64,000 nucleotides of DNA from Sabellastarte sp. h YS-2021 (Eukaryota; Annelida; Polychaeta; Sabellida; Sabellidae), in NCBI GenBank assembly GCA_964017235.1, contig OZ024928.1:87477566-87541565 (forward strand), written 5' to 3'. How positions within the stretch are numbered: position 1 is the stretch's first letter; each line of letters starts with the position of its first letter. The notes below the pieces were generated by a model. It had not been told where the DNA came from. It did not search any database and saw nothing but the letters and a program-made list of their open reading frames with translations. This document shows positions 63,102 through 64,000 of this stretch, in pieces. Made by a program: the position numbers and the translations under genes.

Positions 63102-64000
63102 ATGAGTGTACATAGGGACTGTCAGTCGTGTGACGCACATGAGGCATCACCTGTTTTTAAAGTTGTACATCATGATAACAAAGGTGTATGTGTATCTAGT
63201 GTTTTGAATGCTGACCCCCAGTACAGGGAGGTCAAAGGTCATAGTACCTCACGTCTTGTGAAAACAAAATATTACACAAAATGTTTTTATAATTCCAAAG
63301 TGGACAAAAAGCAAATTGTTGGTCTATTGGCGAGAGGTAACAAAGCCAAATATTTGCTGAATAAAGGTGTGAAAGTCCCAACAAAGATCTATCGCCCCAC
63401 CGATAACAAAGGCATTGTTTCTAGTATGGACACAACTTGTGGCACGTCAGGTAGAGGCGTTGATGAAGTGTCACTTCATGGTGATGGGGTGTTCACACCT
63501 TGTGCACATGTGAATGAATGTGTTAGCATGCAAGACAATAGTATGCGTGGTAATCCACTTCATAACAATTATGCAGGCATTTCTGACACTGATACTAATA
63601 CATATTATCTCGGAAATAACAGAAAAAAGCAGGTCCCAATGGCTGGTGACAACATATGTAACAACCAAATGGTCAAGGTGTTTGACATCAATGCTGCCGG
63701 TGATGACAAATTTTTAAATACTTTGTTGTCGAAACAGGTAGTCAAGAAAATAAAAGGTAATGAATACTTACAATGTGACGTTTTCAAAAAATGGAGGCAA
63801 CAGACAGACTTTGACTTTGGCTTTGTGCCTTTGTCTCCTCTGGTTTTACCTCAAGACAGAGGTCAAGGCCCTGGGTTTGAATCTCCCATTGATCAACACT
63901 TTATGGCGAAACGTCATGGTGTTCCAAATTTTTTAGGAAGTCGTATTCCTGTGTCTTCTCAGTTGAATGTTGAAGAATGGGAAAAGGTCTTGATTGATTA
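63102..64000 (+). CDS. RT ORF of Ngaro element 3, N-terminal part, cut by the window edge
   Basis: The ATG at 63102 (MSVHRDCQSCDAHEA) opens a frame with no stop to 64000, at least 299 codons. It lies 38 bp after the gag stop. The N-terminal 230 residues have no known domain. Near the edge, FDFGFVPLSPL and VPNFLGSRIPV match the pre-RT segment of element 2, so the RT itself should begin just past 64 kb. Confidence 0.8.
   Translation, partial: MSVHRDCQSCDAHEASPVFKVVHHDNKGVCVSSVLNADPQYREVKGHSTSRLVKTKYYTKCFYNSKVDKKQIVGLLARGNKAKYLLNKGVKVPTKIYRPTDNKGIVSSMDTTCGTSGRGVDEVSLHGDGVFTPCAHVNECVSMQDNSMRGNPLHNNYAGISDTDTNTYYLGNNRKKQVPMAGDNICNNQMVKVFDINAAGDDKFLNTLLSKQVVKKIKGNEYLQCDVFKKWRQQTDFDFGFVPLSPLVLPQDRGQGPGFESPIDQHFMAKRHGVPNFLGSRIPVSSQLNVEEWEKVLID

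Larger units (their letters stand above)
61830..64000 (+). mobile_element. Ngaro-type retrotransposon 3 (5' half, runs off the right edge)
   Basis: It carries a broken gag followed by the start of an RT ORF that is open to the window end. Gag blocks and the GF-V/I-PLSPL ... PNFLG segment match element 2. The repeats and the recombinase lie outside the window. Confidence 0.82.

Overview
The window is animal nuclear DNA. It is AT-rich and gene-poor, with spliced genes whose introns carry many transposons, tRNA-derived SINEs, LINE pieces and microsatellites. The SINE tails, the expanded cGAS/Mab-21-like gene family and the three Ngaro-type tyrosine-recombinase (YR) retrotransposons suggest a marine invertebrate, perhaps a mollusc or other spiralian. 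That assignment is inference.

Layout. 1-11.0 kb has no intact gene. It holds a palindrome cluster, a foldback element (3.6-5.1 kb), a CR1/L2-like LINE tail (6.0-6.5 kb) and a decayed PIF/Harbinger transposon (6.8-8.7 kb). 11.0-36.6 kb is one six-exon plus-strand gene for a Golgi beta-1,4-galactosyltransferase-like enzyme (411 aa, GT7 family); all its splice phases agree. Its introns hold five long-inverted-repeat foldback elements and a complete Ngaro-type retrotransposon (14.2-20.6 kb) nested in an older LINE. 42.9-44.2 kb is an intronless gene for a 445-aa Mab-21/cGAS-like protein. 49.8-53.2 kb carries the last four exons of a second B4GALT-like gene on the minus strand, so the two galactosyltransferase genes converge on the cGAS-like gene. 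A second Ngaro-type element (53.3-59.5 kb, minus strand) starts 62 bp upstream of the first visible exon of that copy. The 5' half of a third Ngaro-type element (61.8 kb to the right edge, plus strand) ends the window.

How the parts work together. The B4GALT proteins would add galactose in beta-1,4 linkage to GlcNAc-ended glycans in the Golgi. The cGAS-like protein has a nucleotidyltransferase fold of the innate-sensing class, but its third metal-binding acid looks substituted. Each Ngaro-type element encodes Gag, reverse transcriptase/RNase H and a tyrosine recombinase. The two complete ones have split direct repeats in the order A1-ORFs-B1-A2-B2, and the first has identical repeat pairs, so it is probably a young insertion. 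Their ORFs carry single-base breaks in C or G runs and in-frame TGA codons.
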